From Alkalibacillus aidingensis (GTDB taxonomy: Bacteria; Bacillota; Bacilli; Bacillales; Alkalibacillaceae), in assembly GCF_014595945.1 (NCBI RefSeq), contig NZ_JABXWU010000004.1, positions 43,512 to 107,511 on the forward strand: a stretch of DNA of 64,000 nt. The letters are read 5' to 3'. The translations under genes were made by a program, and so were the position numbers. Within the stretch, counting starts at the first letter, position 1. The number at the start of each line of letters is the position of its first letter. The notes beneath the pieces are model-generated. The model was not told the DNA's origin and ran no database searches. It saw nothing but the letters and a program-made list of their open reading frames with translations. Below, one piece after another: positions 48,478-57,030 of the stretch.

Positions 48478-49284
48478 ATGACGATAGGAAAAGCCTTAAC
48501 GATTGCTGGATCAGATTCAGGTGGAGGAGCTGGGATTCAGGCCGATTTAAAAACGTTTCAGGAATTGAAAGCATACGGGATGTCAGTGATTACAGCTGTT
48601 ACGGCACAGAATACTTTGGGAGTCCAAGGGGTTTACCCGATGACGGTGGACTCTGTTATTGAACAGCTGGATTCGATTGGGTCAGATTTAAAACCAAATG
48701 CTTTAAAAACAGGTATGTTATTTAGTGCCGAACTGATCAATGCGACAGCAGATAAAATAAAACAGTATAGCCTTGAGAACGTTGTTATAGACCCTGTTAT
48801 GATTGCTAAAAGTGGTGCGAAGCTTTTACAAGATGAAGCTATTTTAGCGATGAAAAACAATTTAATTCCACAATCAACTGTCATTACACCAAATATTCCT
48901 GAAGCAGAAGCACTCACAGGGATACAGTTGGACACATTTAAAAAGCGTCAAGAAGCTGCCAAAATGCTTTATGATTTAGGAGCTGATTATGTCATTATTA
49001 AAGGTGGTCATGCTGAGTCAGACACAGTAATGGATTTAGTTTTTGATGGAGATCAGTTTACCTTACTGGAAAACAAACGAATCTATACCGAAAACACGCA
49101 TGGAACTGGTTGTACGTTCTCAGCTGCTATTACGGCTGAATTGGCTAAAGGAACTCCAGTGATTGAGTCCATTTGGATTGCACGGGATTATATCCAAGCT
49201 GCTATTGAAGAAGACCTTCATATAGGTTCAGGGCATGGTCCAACGAATCATTGGGCTTACCAAGAGAGGAGAATGAAGGTTTAA
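48478..49284 (+). CDS. thiD: Hydroxymethylpyrimidine/phosphomethylpyrimidine kinase
   Basis: A 268-residue ribokinase-fold enzyme phosphorylating HMP and HMP-P. ALTIAGSDSGGGAGIQADLKT at the N terminus and the anion hole/catalytic NTHGTGCTFSAAITA near the end are diagnostic. GGGGGAGG precedes the ATG. Its stop overlaps the thiE start (TAATG). Confidence 0.95.
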   Translation: MTIGKALTIAGSDSGGGAGIQADLKTFQELKAYGMSVITAVTAQNTLGVQGVYPMTVDSVIEQLDSIGSDLKPNALKTGMLFSAELINATADKIKQYSLENVVIDPVMIAKSGAKLLQDEAILAMKNNLIPQSTVITPNIPEAEALTGIQLDTFKKRQEAAKMLYDLGADYVIIKGGHAESDTVMDLVFDGDQFTLLENKRIYTENTHGTGCTFSAAITAELAKGTPVIESIWIARDYIQAAIEEDLHIGSGHGPTNHWAYQERRMKV

Positions 49285-49916
49285 TGACTAGAGATTTAAA
49301 ACAACAACTGTCTTTATATTTAGTGATGGGGAGTCAGAACTGTATTCATGATCCAGTTACAACATTAGAAGAGGCCATTAAAGGTGGAGTTACTTTCTTC
49401 CAATATCGGGAAAAAGGTGAAGGGGCACGAGTTGGAGATGAGCGAGTCCAACTTGGGTTGCGATTAAAGGAAGTTTGTCATAGGTGTGAGATCCCATTTA
49501 TTGTTAATGATGATCTTCAATTAGCTCTTGAACTTGATGCAGATGGTTTACATATTGGCCAAGATGATGGAGATGTTAACGAAATTAAAAGGAAGCTTGG
49601 TGAACAGAAAATACTCGGTTTATCAACGCATAACGTAGAAGAAGCCGTTCAGGCCAATAAGTATGATGTTGATTATATCGGTGTTGGCCCTATGTTTGAT
49701 ACGAAGACGAAAGAAGATATAGAAGAGGTGCGAGGACCAGTCGTTGTAAAGGAGATTAGAGAAGAGCTGCCAGACATTCCTTTAGTTGGAATCGGTGGCA
49801 TCAATCAAGGAAATGCTGAATATGTGACTAACGCTGGTGCTAATGGGGTAGCTGTCATTTCAGCAATAAGCAAGGCTAAAAGCCCTAAGTATGCAGCAAA
49901 AGAATTTAATAAGTAA
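49284..49916 (+). CDS. thiE: Thiamine-phosphate synthase
   Basis: A 210-residue TIM barrel that couples HMP-PP to the thiazole phosphate, the last step of the operon. QYREKGEG, FIVNDDLQLALELDADGLHIGQDD, GLSTHN, DYIGVGPMFDTKTK and the phosphate-binding VGIGGIN are complete. ATG 49284 overlaps the thiD stop. A longer frame to 49251 is out of context. A terminator follows. Confidence 0.95.
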   Translation: MTRDLKQQLSLYLVMGSQNCIHDPVTTLEEAIKGGVTFFQYREKGEGARVGDERVQLGLRLKEVCHRCEIPFIVNDDLQLALELDADGLHIGQDDGDVNEIKRKLGEQKILGLSTHNVEEAVQANKYDVDYIGVGPMFDTKTKEDIEEVRGPVVVKEIREELPDIPLVGIGGINQGNAEYVTNAGANGVAVISAISKAKSPKYAAKEFNK

Positions 49917-49922
49917 TTCCTT

Positions 49923-49953
49923 CAGAGGTTCTAAATTAGGACCTCTATTTTTT
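49923..49953 (+). terminator. Terminator after the thiamine operon
   Basis: AGAGGT-n-CTAA pairs with TTAG-n-ACCTCT and is followed by ATTTTTT. Confidence 0.85.
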
Positions 49954-50201
49954 ATGGATTGATGTCTTCTAAGCAAATGTTGTTATGGTGTTAAACCTAC
50001 AAAATTGGTGTTATGCGAAACAATTTACATTTTGAAACAATAGTTGGAAATGCTAGAGATAGAGTGGAGAATTGTATGAATGAATAAACGTATTTTTCCT
50101 AAAGATAATATTTATAGGCAAAACTTTCATCAATCGAATGAAGTCGTGTCACTGACCTTTAGTAAATCCTTTGTTATACACAGAAAGGGGAACACCACGA
50201 C

Positions 50202-51722
50202 ATGCTAAAAAACTTAACAACGGTTTTTAAGATATCAGCAAGTGTTATGTTGATTTTAGTTCTATTAGGTATTATTTGGCCTGATGGTTTAGAGGAATTA
50301 ACGACTAACGTGCAAGCATTTATTGCCGATACACTTGGCTGGTATTATCTAATTGTTGTAACGTTATTTGTCATTATTTGTTTAGTCTTTTTAATTACTC
50401 CAGTTGGGAAAATTAGATTAGGGAGTCCAGGTGAGAAACCAGAGTTTTCCCGTCCAACGTGGATCGCTATGTTGTTTAGTGCAGGGATGGGGATTGGTTT
50501 AGTGTTCTGGGGGACTGCTGAACCAATTAGTCACTATGCAGTCAGCTCCCCAACTGGTGAAACAGGCACCAATCAAGCGATCAGAGATGCTATGCGCTTT
50601 ACGTTTTTTCATTGGGGTATCCATGCGTGGGCAATCTACGGTATTGTTGCTTTAGTCTTAGCTTATTTTAGCTTTCGACATGGGAGAAGTGGACTGGTGA
50701 GCGCAACTTTAAAACCAGTTATTGGTGACTCGGCTGATGGAACAGTTGGGAGAGTTATTGATATTTTAGCCGTAATCGCGACCGTGTTAGGTGTAGCTAC
50801 GACGCTAGGATTTGGTGCGGTACAAATAAATGGTGGTTTGACCTATTTATTTGATATTCCTAGTGGATTTATTGTTCAGTTAATTATTGTAGCCATTGTA
50901 ACGGTTCTGTTTATGATTTCAGCGTGGACAGGTTTGGGTAAAGGAATTAAGTATTTGAGTAATGCTAATATGGTTCTAGCTGTATTACTTTTCGCACTTG
51001 TGTTTACAGTTGGACCAACGTTATTTATCTTAAACATGTTTACTAACTCCATAGGTGCTTATGTTCAAAACCTCCCTGAGATGAGTTTTAGAATCGCACC
51101 GTTAAATGAAGAAACGAGAGAATGGATTAATGGCTGGACCATCTTCTATTGGGCATGGTGGATTGCCTGGTCACCATTTGTCGGTATTTTTATTGCCCGA
51201 GTATCAAGAGGTAGAAGTATAAGGGAATTTGTTCTAACCGTCTTAATTGTCCCATCGATAATCGGGTTCTTATGGTTCTCTACGTTTGGAGGAACAGCTA
51301 TCTCACTTGAGCACGATGGAGTCGACATGATCTCTGAGCTTGCAACTGAAGAAGCACTATTCGGTGTTTTTGCCAATCTCCCCTTAGGGATGGTTGCGTC
51401 GATCGTTGCCATTATCTTGATTAGTACTTTCTTTATTACTTCTGCTGACTCTGGAACGTTTGTATTAGGCATGATGACCACAGGTGGTTCTGAAAACCCA
51501 GGACGCCGAATTAAACTAACATGGGGTGTGCTTTTATCAGCGACGGCACTCGCCTTATTATATACAGGTGGACTTCAAGCTTTAGAAAATGCGATGATTA
51601 TTGCCGCATTCCCATTCTCCATAATTATGTTGTTAATGGCGATTAGTTTTGTTAAAGCTATATACAAAGAGGGGAAAGAACTAGGGATTGGCGAAATAAA
51701 TCATGGGAAGAAGAAGAAATGA
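50202..51722 (+). CDS. opuD: BCCT family betaine/osmolyte transporter (OpuD-like)
   Basis: A 506-residue, 12-helix BCCT carrier that imports glycine betaine or related quaternary amines with sodium. MLFSAGMGIGLVFWGTAEP, with the GMGIG motif, and the tryptophan box IFYWAWWIAWSPFVGIFIAR, with RGRSIREF, are the family signatures. The charged C-terminal tail is a candidate osmosensor. It is alone, behind a 285-base leader without a clear promoter. AAAGGGG is 11 bases before the ATG. Confidence 0.93.
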   Translation: MLKNLTTVFKISASVMLILVLLGIIWPDGLEELTTNVQAFIADTLGWYYLIVVTLFVIICLVFLITPVGKIRLGSPGEKPEFSRPTWIAMLFSAGMGIGLVFWGTAEPISHYAVSSPTGETGTNQAIRDAMRFTFFHWGIHAWAIYGIVALVLAYFSFRHGRSGLVSATLKPVIGDSADGTVGRVIDILAVIATVLGVATTLGFGAVQINGGLTYLFDIPSGFIVQLIIVAIVTVLFMISAWTGLGKGIKYLSNANMVLAVLLFALVFTVGPTLFILNMFTNSIGAYVQNLPEMSFRIAPLNEETREWINGWTIFYWAWWIAWSPFVGIFIARVSRGRSIREFVLTVLIVPSIIGFLWFSTFGGTAISLEHDGVDMISELATEEALFGVFANLPLGMVASIVAIILISTFFITSADSGTFVLGMMTTGGSENPGRRIKLTWGVLLSATALALLYTGGLQALENAMIIAAFPFSIIMLLMAISFVKAIYKEGKELGIGEINHGKKKK

Positions 51723-52034
51723 ATTAACAGACTGGGAAACAGGTGTTTATACTAAAGAATAATTCGAACGACAGGTTAAAGTTCCCACTCTGGAAATATA
51801 CTTCGTGGATCTTAGGGTGACTTGTGAGCATCAGACGCACAGGATGCGATAGTGTCGGTGATAGCACATGAAGTGGTGTTTCACCGACCATCATTCTGCG
51901 TATATTTTCTAAGGAAATTGAGTTCACGGTTCGTCTTTGGCATAATAGGTCCTAGCCTTTTTTAAAAAGGGAAATTTTTGAATGATTAATGAAGTGAGTG
52001 TATCATGTCGGAAGTTATTTCTAAATGATGATCT
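51723..52034. other. Structured intergenic element between opuD and the EamA gene
   Basis: The stretch 51793-51908 can fold as a branched structure: outer arms GAAATATAC and GTATATTTTC, an inner hairpin GTCGGTGA / TCACCGAC (51854-51861 and 51881-51888) and a smaller GCATC / GATGC hairpin (51828-51847). No protein is supported here. It could be a dispersed palindromic repeat or a small RNA; strand is unknown. Confidence 0.45.
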
Positions 52035-52928
52035 TCACTCTTTAATGGTATAGTAACTTAGAAAAGTAACAGTCATTAGAATGATTATCATACCGATAAA
52101 TTGTACTTCATTAATAAATTGTCCTAATATAAATATACCGAAACTTGACGCTGTGACAGGCTCAATCATCGCTACAACTGAGGCACTGCCAGGCATTACT
52201 TTTTTAAGGCCTACAACATAAAAAAATAAAGCTAACCCAGCACCTACAAAGCCAAGTAGTAAGAAAAAAACAAAGTCTTTTAAATGGGTCACCACTTGTA
52301 AAAATTGAAGTTTTTCAGAAAATGAAAATAATAGGATCAATTCAGTGAAAGCTGATACCATTAACACCGTTATGTAATTACCAAATGCAGAACTATACTT
52401 ATAGCCAAAAATAAAAATAGCGTAAGATAAGCCAGATAATAAGCCACTCATGATCCCCCATGTACTAATGTTTAAGAAGCTCATATTGTATACGCCAGTT
52501 AATAATACAATGCCGGTGATGACAACAATCGTGGCCCCTAACTTGATTTTGGTAATAATTTCTATTCTAAATAGGGCTGATATAATCAACACAAAAACAG
52601 GAGCGGTGTACATAAGGGTTGATGCAATGGGGATATTAGTCTCAGTAATACTAATAAAATAAAAGCCAATATTACCGGCCATACCACAACCAGCAACAAC
52701 AGACCAGAAAATAAGTGAACGATTTAACGTCAGTTTAACTTTTTTATGACTTAGATACCAAAAAATAATGAATAGTAATCCAATAAATGCCCGGAAAGCT
52801 GCGATTACTAAAGGGCTCCATCCTTTGTCTAATAAAAGACCAGCAATCCCTCCACCAACTCCCCAAAAAAATGCTGCTAGTATGACAAGTGGTAAACCGG
52901 TGAAGAGATTGGCAGTATGTACCTTCAA
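52035..52928 (-). CDS. EamA/DMT family transporter
   Basis: About 297 residues with ten hydrophobic helices in two EamA repeats; the second repeat contains GLALFFYVVGLKKVMPGSASVVAMIEPVTA, the classical DMT pattern. Substrate (metabolite or amino-acid efflux) is unknown. No ATG begins the frame: AGGAG is 8 bases before TTG 52928, with TTG 52931 and GTG 52937 as alternatives. Confidence 0.82.
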   Translation of the reverse strand: MKVHTANLFTGLPLVILAAFFWGVGGGIAGLLLDKGWSPLVIAAFRAFIGLLFIIFWYLSHKKVKLTLNRSLIFWSVVAGCGMAGNIGFYFISITETNIPIASTLMYTAPVFVLIISALFRIEIITKIKLGATIVVITGIVLLTGVYNMSFLNISTWGIMSGLLSGLSYAIFIFGYKYSSAFGNYITVLMVSAFTELILLFSFSEKLQFLQVVTHLKDFVFFLLLGFVGAGLALFFYVVGLKKVMPGSASVVAMIEPVTASSFGIFILGQFINEVQFIGMIIILMTVTFLSYYTIKE

Positions 52929-53130
52929 CAATTTCACTCCTAGTCGTTATGACAAAATAACTCATGTTAATTTGGCTTCTCTTGCTTATAAAGTAGATGC
53001 ACGCCAGCCCTAATTTAGACCACAGACAAGTTAAATTTAACACTATGAAAGATGAAGATTGTTTGTCCCATATTCAACCTTACTTTATAATATGATTGGA
53101 AATCAGACTACTTTTGGAGGCAAGCAGAAA

Positions 53131-53913
53131 ATGACGACGACACAACACATTGTATTTTTTGATATTGATGGAACGCTTTTAGATCAGGATAAAAAGTTAC
53201 CTAAGAGCGCTAAGGATGCTATTTTTGAATTGAAAGAGGAAGGGCATGAAGTGGCGATTGCAACTGGACGGGCTCCGTTTATGTTCGAGGAATTACGTAA
53301 GGAACTTGAGATAGAAACTTTTGTTAGTTTTAATGGTCAATATGTCGTTTATAGAGGTGAAGTGATTTATAAAAATCCTCTAGATCAGGAGGCACTTCAT
53401 TCGATGAATGATTTGGCTACTAAAAATGGTCACCCAATGGTATTTTTGGATCATGAGGATATGAAGTCGAATGTTCCAGAGCATGAACATGTAACAGAAA
53501 GTATTTCTTCTTTAAAGATTGATCAATTCCCAACATATGACCCTTCCTATAAAGACCGTGAGATTTACCAGGCGTTGGTTTTTTGTGTGGAGGGAGAGGA
53601 AAAGGCTTATGAGACGCAGTATGAAGTGTTTGATTTCATTCGCTGGCATGAAGTTTCAGTAGATGTGATTCCTGCAGGAGGCTCTAAAGCAGAAGGCATC
53701 GAAAAAATCATTGAGAGACTAGGTGTGCCAAAAGAGAATACCGTTGCTTTTGGTGACTCACTAAATGATTTAGAAATGTTATCGCAGCTTGAACATGGCG
53801 TCGCGATGGGCAATGGCCATAAGAGAGCTAAGGAAGCTGCTAGATATGAAACGAAGTCCGTTGAAGATGATGGTATCTTACATGGTCTGAAGATGGTCGG
53901 ATTATTAGAGTAA
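53131..53913 (+). CDS. HAD superfamily Cof-type phosphatase
   Basis: A 260-residue hydrolase. Motif I FFDIDGTLLD (nucleophile Asp11, acid Asp13), motif II ATGR, the lysine of SKAEGIEKI and motif IV FGDSLNDLEML are in place, with a C2B cap between motifs II and III. Such enzymes dephosphorylate sugar phosphates or flavin/nucleotide precursors. GGAGG is 10 bases before ATG 53131. An apparent upstream extension to 53059 is unsupported. Confidence 0.88.
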   Translation: MTTTQHIVFFDIDGTLLDQDKKLPKSAKDAIFELKEEGHEVAIATGRAPFMFEELRKELEIETFVSFNGQYVVYRGEVIYKNPLDQEALHSMNDLATKNGHPMVFLDHEDMKSNVPEHEHVTESISSLKIDQFPTYDPSYKDREIYQALVFCVEGEEKAYETQYEVFDFIRWHEVSVDVIPAGGSKAEGIEKIIERLGVPKENTVAFGDSLNDLEMLSQLEHGVAMGNGHKRAKEAARYETKSVEDDGILHGLKMVGLLE

Positions 53914-53957
53914 TCAGTTTTCGTGGTGCTTATTGAGGTTAAAACCGAACTTAGAAT

Positions 53958-53990
53958 TAATAGAAAAAGTCGGAGAAAACCTCCGACTCA
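53958..53990 (-). terminator. Terminator of the S9 peptidase gene
   Basis: AGTCGGAG and CTCCGACT form an 8-bp stem; on the minus strand it is followed by TTTTTC. It may act in both directions between convergent genes. Confidence 0.8.
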
Positions 53991-53993
53991 ATT

Positions 53994-55811
53994 TTACTTC
54001 AAATGTTGATCTAAAAATTCTCGTACTGCTTGGTAGCCTGTGATCCGGTTCTGACGTTTCGTAAAGCCATGCCCTTCATCATCGAAAACGATATACTCGA
54101 CAGGAACGCCATTTTTCTTAACCGATTCAACGATTTCATCGGACTCTTCTTGAAGGACGCGTGGATCATTGGCTCCTTGTAGAACGATGAGTGGTTTGTC
54201 AATATTCTCAGCATGGAATAACGGTGAAATACTGCGAATATATTCGTTGTCTTCGTATGGATCGCCAATCTTTTTATACAACACGTCACGAATCGCTTCC
54301 CACCAAGATGGGATACTTTTGAGTGTACGTTCCCAATTTGAAACGCCGAAGATATCAACACCGACTTCAAATTCACCAGGTTGAAAGGCCATCGCTGCAA
54401 GTACCATATAGCCACCATAACTACCACCAATAATGCCAATTCGACCCTCGTCAATCTTCCCAGTTGAGGTTAGGAACTTTTTCGCTTCGATACAATCAGC
54501 CAGGTCAACTTCACCATGCTTTAAATCAGCAGCTTTAAAGAAAGATTTACCATAACCTGAGCTTCCACGATTATTTACCGCTAAAATTGCATACCCGTGA
54601 TTGATTAAGTATTGGAAAAATGGATGGTAATTAACCATTGACTGACCACCTGGCCCACCATGAACCCAAACGAGCGCTGGAGCTTTTTCACCTTCATTTA
54701 AATGGGGTTCGTAATAAATGGCAGGGATTGAGAGTCCATCAAAGGATGGATAACGAACAACTTCAGCTTCTACTAGGTCATTAGGATCAATTTCTGGGTT
54801 TAATGTATCTGTTAATCGATCCAACTCTTGTTTGTCAAAATCATAAACGTATAAATTATCTGGTGAGGTTGAGCGATTGAGTAAGAAGGCTATTTTCTGT
54901 TCACTTTGAGAAATTCTCACATTACTAATTTGTCCAGTGGGGATCCCACGAATATCAATAATTTCCCCTGTCCTAGCTTCCACGATTTTGATCTTAATTT
55001 TCCCGTCATGATTAATCGCATAGATTAAATATTTATAGTTTGGTGAGAACCTTGCCATGACGATATCCCATTCTTCGGTTGCGACAGTTTCTACTTCTTT
55101 AGTTGACAAATTCATTCTTTTAAGGTGAAGAAATTCACTTTCTTCGTCGGTAAGGAAATAGAGTTGTTCAGATTTCTCATCAAACGCCACAGGAATATAT
55201 TGAACATCCCCTTCATGTGGTGAAAGGTGTTGGGTTCCTTCATCGTGTGAGTAGATAAACATATCAGAGTTGTTAGCTGTAATTGGTTTATGAAGAGCTA
55301 CATATTTTTTGTTAGGTGAGATCGCTGATATTTGGTAACCGTCTTCATTTTTAAAAAGAATTTGAGGAGTAAATGTATTAATATTCATCTCGTATAGGTC
55401 CATATAACGCTCATCACGTTTATTAGATTCATAGAAGAAGCTGTTTTCATCCTCACTCCACCCATAGAACATTGCTTTTTCTTGTTCACCAGGTGTTAAA
55501 TCTTGAACATCACCATTCTCCTCTTTTAAATAGAGGTGAGTTATTTCGTTACCCCCTTCATCGCTTTCATAGATGAAGCGTTGATCCTGTGGGAGAAAAC
55601 TGACTGGAAAGACAGCATCTGTTGTTGAGTGTGTGAGTTGTTTAGTATGTTTGTCATTTAAATTGATGGAAAAAGCATTATATACCCCAGTACAATCACT
55701 AGCGTATAGAATGGTCGAGTCATCATGAGAAAAAGCGACACCAGTGAGGCTTTCGGTGTTCATGAACTGTTCAATTGAATATGTTTGTGGAGTTTTCACT
55801 TCTTTAGTCAT
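53994..55811 (-). CDS. S9 family peptidase (acylaminoacyl-peptidase / prolyl oligopeptidase type)
   Basis: A 605-residue serine peptidase with an N-terminal beta-propeller (repeated DDSTILYASD-like blades, residues about 20-330) and a C-terminal hydrolase domain: VWVHGGPGGQS, the nucleophile in GIIGGSYGGYM, and the late Asp/His in QGANDPRVLQEES and DDEGHGF. It is cytosolic (no signal). It differs clearly from ptrB at 23300. GGAG precedes the ATG on the minus strand. Confidence 0.9.
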   Translation of the reverse strand: MTKEVKTPQTYSIEQFMNTESLTGVAFSHDDSTILYASDCTGVYNAFSINLNDKHTKQLTHSTTDAVFPVSFLPQDQRFIYESDEGGNEITHLYLKEENGDVQDLTPGEQEKAMFYGWSEDENSFFYESNKRDERYMDLYEMNINTFTPQILFKNEDGYQISAISPNKKYVALHKPITANNSDMFIYSHDEGTQHLSPHEGDVQYIPVAFDEKSEQLYFLTDEESEFLHLKRMNLSTKEVETVATEEWDIVMARFSPNYKYLIYAINHDGKIKIKIVEARTGEIIDIRGIPTGQISNVRISQSEQKIAFLLNRSTSPDNLYVYDFDKQELDRLTDTLNPEIDPNDLVEAEVVRYPSFDGLSIPAIYYEPHLNEGEKAPALVWVHGGPGGQSMVNYHPFFQYLINHGYAILAVNNRGSSGYGKSFFKAADLKHGEVDLADCIEAKKFLTSTGKIDEGRIGIIGGSYGGYMVLAAMAFQPGEFEVGVDIFGVSNWERTLKSIPSWWEAIRDVLYKKIGDPYEDNEYIRSISPLFHAENIDKPLIVLQGANDPRVLQEESDEIVESVKKNGVPVEYIVFDDEGHGFTKRQNRITGYQAVREFLDQHLK

Positions 55812-55943
55812 TCAAAATCATCTCCTTTTAAACTGCTTATTAACTTATCATTCTACTTTAAGTCATTAAATACCTTTTTTGATCATGATTTAAGAGGGGA
55901 TTTGCCGAAAGTAGTCGAATTTTATGTTAAGGGAGTGATTTGA

Positions 55944-56465
55944 TTGGTTAAGTATTCAGGCTGGATTTCATTTTTGTTATTAATTTTTTGTCTTATGTTT
56001 TCTGTACCATACTTCTTTCCATACGCTTATGGAGGTTGGGTATTAGCTCCACCGTTGATCACGTGGGTTATGGCGATTCTGGCGTTTGTCTTGGCGATTG
56101 TCGGATTGCCGAATACACGGAAATGGTATTTAGTTGTTAGAGGAATAGTGACGTTACTTTTTTCATTAGGGTTAATCATTCTACTGTTACTCCCTCTTGC
56201 ACGTGAATCTTTTGTTGGAAAGGAGTTAATTCATACGACTGAGTCACCCAACGGAGAATATATGGTTGATTTTTACCGGATGAATGGCGGAGCGGCTACA
56301 TCATTTTGGATCGTAGGAGAGTTAGATGGTCCACTTTGGTTAAAGAAAACTGTTTTTTATGATTATCGAATGGATGAAGTAGAAGTCGCATGGGTTGATG
56401 ATACGACGCTGATGGCCAATCTGCATCAATTTAATTTAGCTGAAGGAGAGGTTTATATTGAGTAG
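55944..56465 (+). CDS. Membrane protein with extracytoplasmic domain, DUF5412-like
   Basis: A 173-residue protein with three hydrophobic segments in the first 90 residues, then a soluble domain (SPNGEYMVDFYRMNGGAATS, then FWIVGELDGPLWLKKTVFYD). The latter pattern recalls DUF5412 proteins of Bacillus; I am only moderately sure. The start is TTG 55944, 8 bases after AAGGGAG. Its stop overlaps the TTG start of the next gene by 8 bases, so the pair is translationally coupled. Confidence 0.6.
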   Translation: MVKYSGWISFLLLIFCLMFSVPYFFPYAYGGWVLAPPLITWVMAILAFVLAIVGLPNTRKWYLVVRGIVTLLFSLGLIILLLLPLARESFVGKELIHTTESPNGEYMVDFYRMNGGAATSFWIVGELDGPLWLKKTVFYDYRMDEVEVAWVDDTTLMANLHQFNLAEGEVYIE

Positions 56466-56859
56466 AAAGTTAACGATCATAACTGTTATGGTATCCCTAT
56501 TAATATTGATTGGGTGTGGAAGTAGTAGTAATAGTAGTGAAAATACCCATAATGATAAAGAGGTATATATTGAAAATGAAGGTGGGGAACGAGTTGCGTC
56601 TATGTCTGATTTTGCCGAAGCTTCCATAACAACTAAAGGTGGTGGCCAAATAGCAGTCGTGATTGAGTTTGAAGATGCTAATTACGTTAAGGAGATAACC
56701 GAAGTCAGTGTCGGTGAAACCATGCCAATCTATTTGGATAATGAATTAATCAGTAGCCCGAAAGTTACCATGCCGATTGAGAGTTCCAGTATCATGGTTC
56801 AGGGGGATTTATCTGAGGAAAAGGCACAGGAGATTGTCGATGTTATTAATCAAAAGTGA
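56458..56859 (+). CDS. Lipoprotein with SecD P1-head-like domain
   Basis: A 133-residue lipoprotein: lipobox LIGC (Cys20), a serine/asparagine-rich linker, then GGGQIAVVIEFEDANYVKEI and TMPIYLDNELISSPKV ... MVQGDLSEEKAQEI. This segment resembles the P1-head subdomain of SecD (conserved I-x-L-D-x-x-x-[IL]-S-x-P-x-[VI] and the following G-x-[FL]-[ST]-x-x-x-A). SecD itself is not encoded here. TTG 56458 is about 7 bases after AGGAGAGG. It overlaps the preceding gene. Confidence 0.65.
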   Translation: MSRKLTIITVMVSLLILIGCGSSSNSSENTHNDKEVYIENEGGERVASMSDFAEASITTKGGGQIAVVIEFEDANYVKEITEVSVGETMPIYLDNELISSPKVTMPIESSSIMVQGDLSEEKAQEIVDVINQK

Positions 56860-56866
56860 TGTTAGA

Positions 56867-56911
56867 AGAGTTTGCTCATGAGTCAGAAACCAAAGGCAAA
56901 CTCTTTTTTTA
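56867..56911 (+). terminator. Terminator after the SecD-like lipoprotein
   Basis: AGAGTTTGC and GCAAACTCT form a 9-bp stem followed by TTTTTT. Confidence 0.8.
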
Positions 56912-57030
56912 TGGAAATAAGAAAATTCACACATTAGTGTTTCATTTCTTTTTACTAGCGTTTATAATATTAAATATAATTCGATTCACGAAATATTTTA
57001 CTAATGGTTAAATGGGAAAGGGGAATGTAA

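Noticed and set aside
54011..54454. 147-residue minus-strand frame inside the S9 peptidase
   Set aside because: Same strand but other frame of a strong gene; composition and lack of a start signal mark it as a shadow.
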